From NCBI GenBank assembly GCA_029010715.1, contig JAQXKZ010000027.1, positions 1-40,810 of the forward strand: a DNA stretch of 40,810 nucleotides. The letters are read 5' to 3'. Shown here piece after piece: positions 40,808 through 40,810 of the stretch. Source of the DNA: Clostridiales bacterium (lineage in GTDB: Bacteria > Bacillota > Clostridia > Oscillospirales > Oscillospiraceae). A model generated the notes under the pieces. The model was not told the origin of the DNA. It saw only the letters and a list, made by a program, of their open reading frames with translations, and made no database searches. The translations under genes and the position numbers were made by a program. Positions within the stretch are counted from its first letter, which is position 1. Each line of letters starts with the position of its first letter.

Positions 40808-40810
40808 ATT

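Overview
The window reads as chromosomal backbone from a GC-rich, spore-forming Clostridia-type Firmicute, most likely of the Oscillospiraceae/Ruminococcaceae kind. The evidence is an IspH-ribosomal protein S1 fusion, the run site-2 protease-scpA-scpB-DUF2953-ytfJ(gerW)-dacF-rluB, the pair of B12-type radical SAM protein and DUF2344 protein, a DUF1540 protein, AGGAGG-type ribosome binding sites and TTGACA/TATAAT-type promoters. No IS element, integrase, CRISPR array, toxin-antitoxin pair or restriction system was seen. The assignment is inference from gene content.

Layout. 1-1478: the tail of an unrecognised gene, a tRNA-Pro(CGG) on the minus strand with a consensus promoter, and a small membrane-anchored protein followed by an M50 (SpoIVFB-like) protease. 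1520-4538: radical SAM protein, DUF2344 protein and rplS. 4553-11374: a surface-polysaccharide cassette with a two-domain GT4 glycosyltransferase, an O-antigen ligase/polymerase-like membrane protein and a GT2 enzyme on the plus strand, then two GT2 paralogues on the minus strand. It has its own promoters and sits between rplS and lepB, which are often close neighbours in Firmicutes. 11405-13873: lepB-rbgA-rnhB-yraN. 13950-14906: a short antisense DUF1540 gene and a metallophosphoesterase. 14922-21342: tig, clpP, clpX, lon and engB (protein folding, proteolysis, ribosome assembly). 21411-30828: site-2 protease, scpA, scpB, DUF2953, ytfJ, dacF, rluB, a HI0933/YhiN-type flavoprotein, cmk and the ispH-rpsA fusion, mostly overlapping or a few bases apart. 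30961-35316: an alpha/beta hydrolase (minus), a dUTPase, acetate kinase (minus) and divergent tmcAL. 35368-40620: a complete branched-chain amino-acid type ABC importer, livJ-livH-livM-livG-livF. 40643-40807: a roughly 165-bp palindromic, MITE-like repeat.

How the genes work together. Much of the window is ribosome supply and maturation (L19, S1, RbgA, EngB, RluB, TmcAL, tRNA-Pro) and protein quality control (trigger factor, ClpP, ClpX, Lon, signal peptidase). Chromosome segregation (ScpA/ScpB), nucleotide housekeeping (Cmk, dUTPase), cell wall and spore functions (DacF, GerW, two M50 proteases) and amino-acid import fill the rest. AckA and TmcAL both act on acetate with ATP and share a divergent promoter region.

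I found no clearly new multi-gene system. The observations most worth a second look are: evidence that S1 can be made on its own from inside the ispH-rpsA fusion (internal promoter candidate, perfect Shine-Dalgarno, in-frame ATG, codon-use shift); the polysaccharide cassette and the 24-bp perfect inverted repeat that carries the 3' ends of both convergent glycosyltransferase genes; the dacF start codon buried in a long hairpin; and the structured repeats at the right edge.
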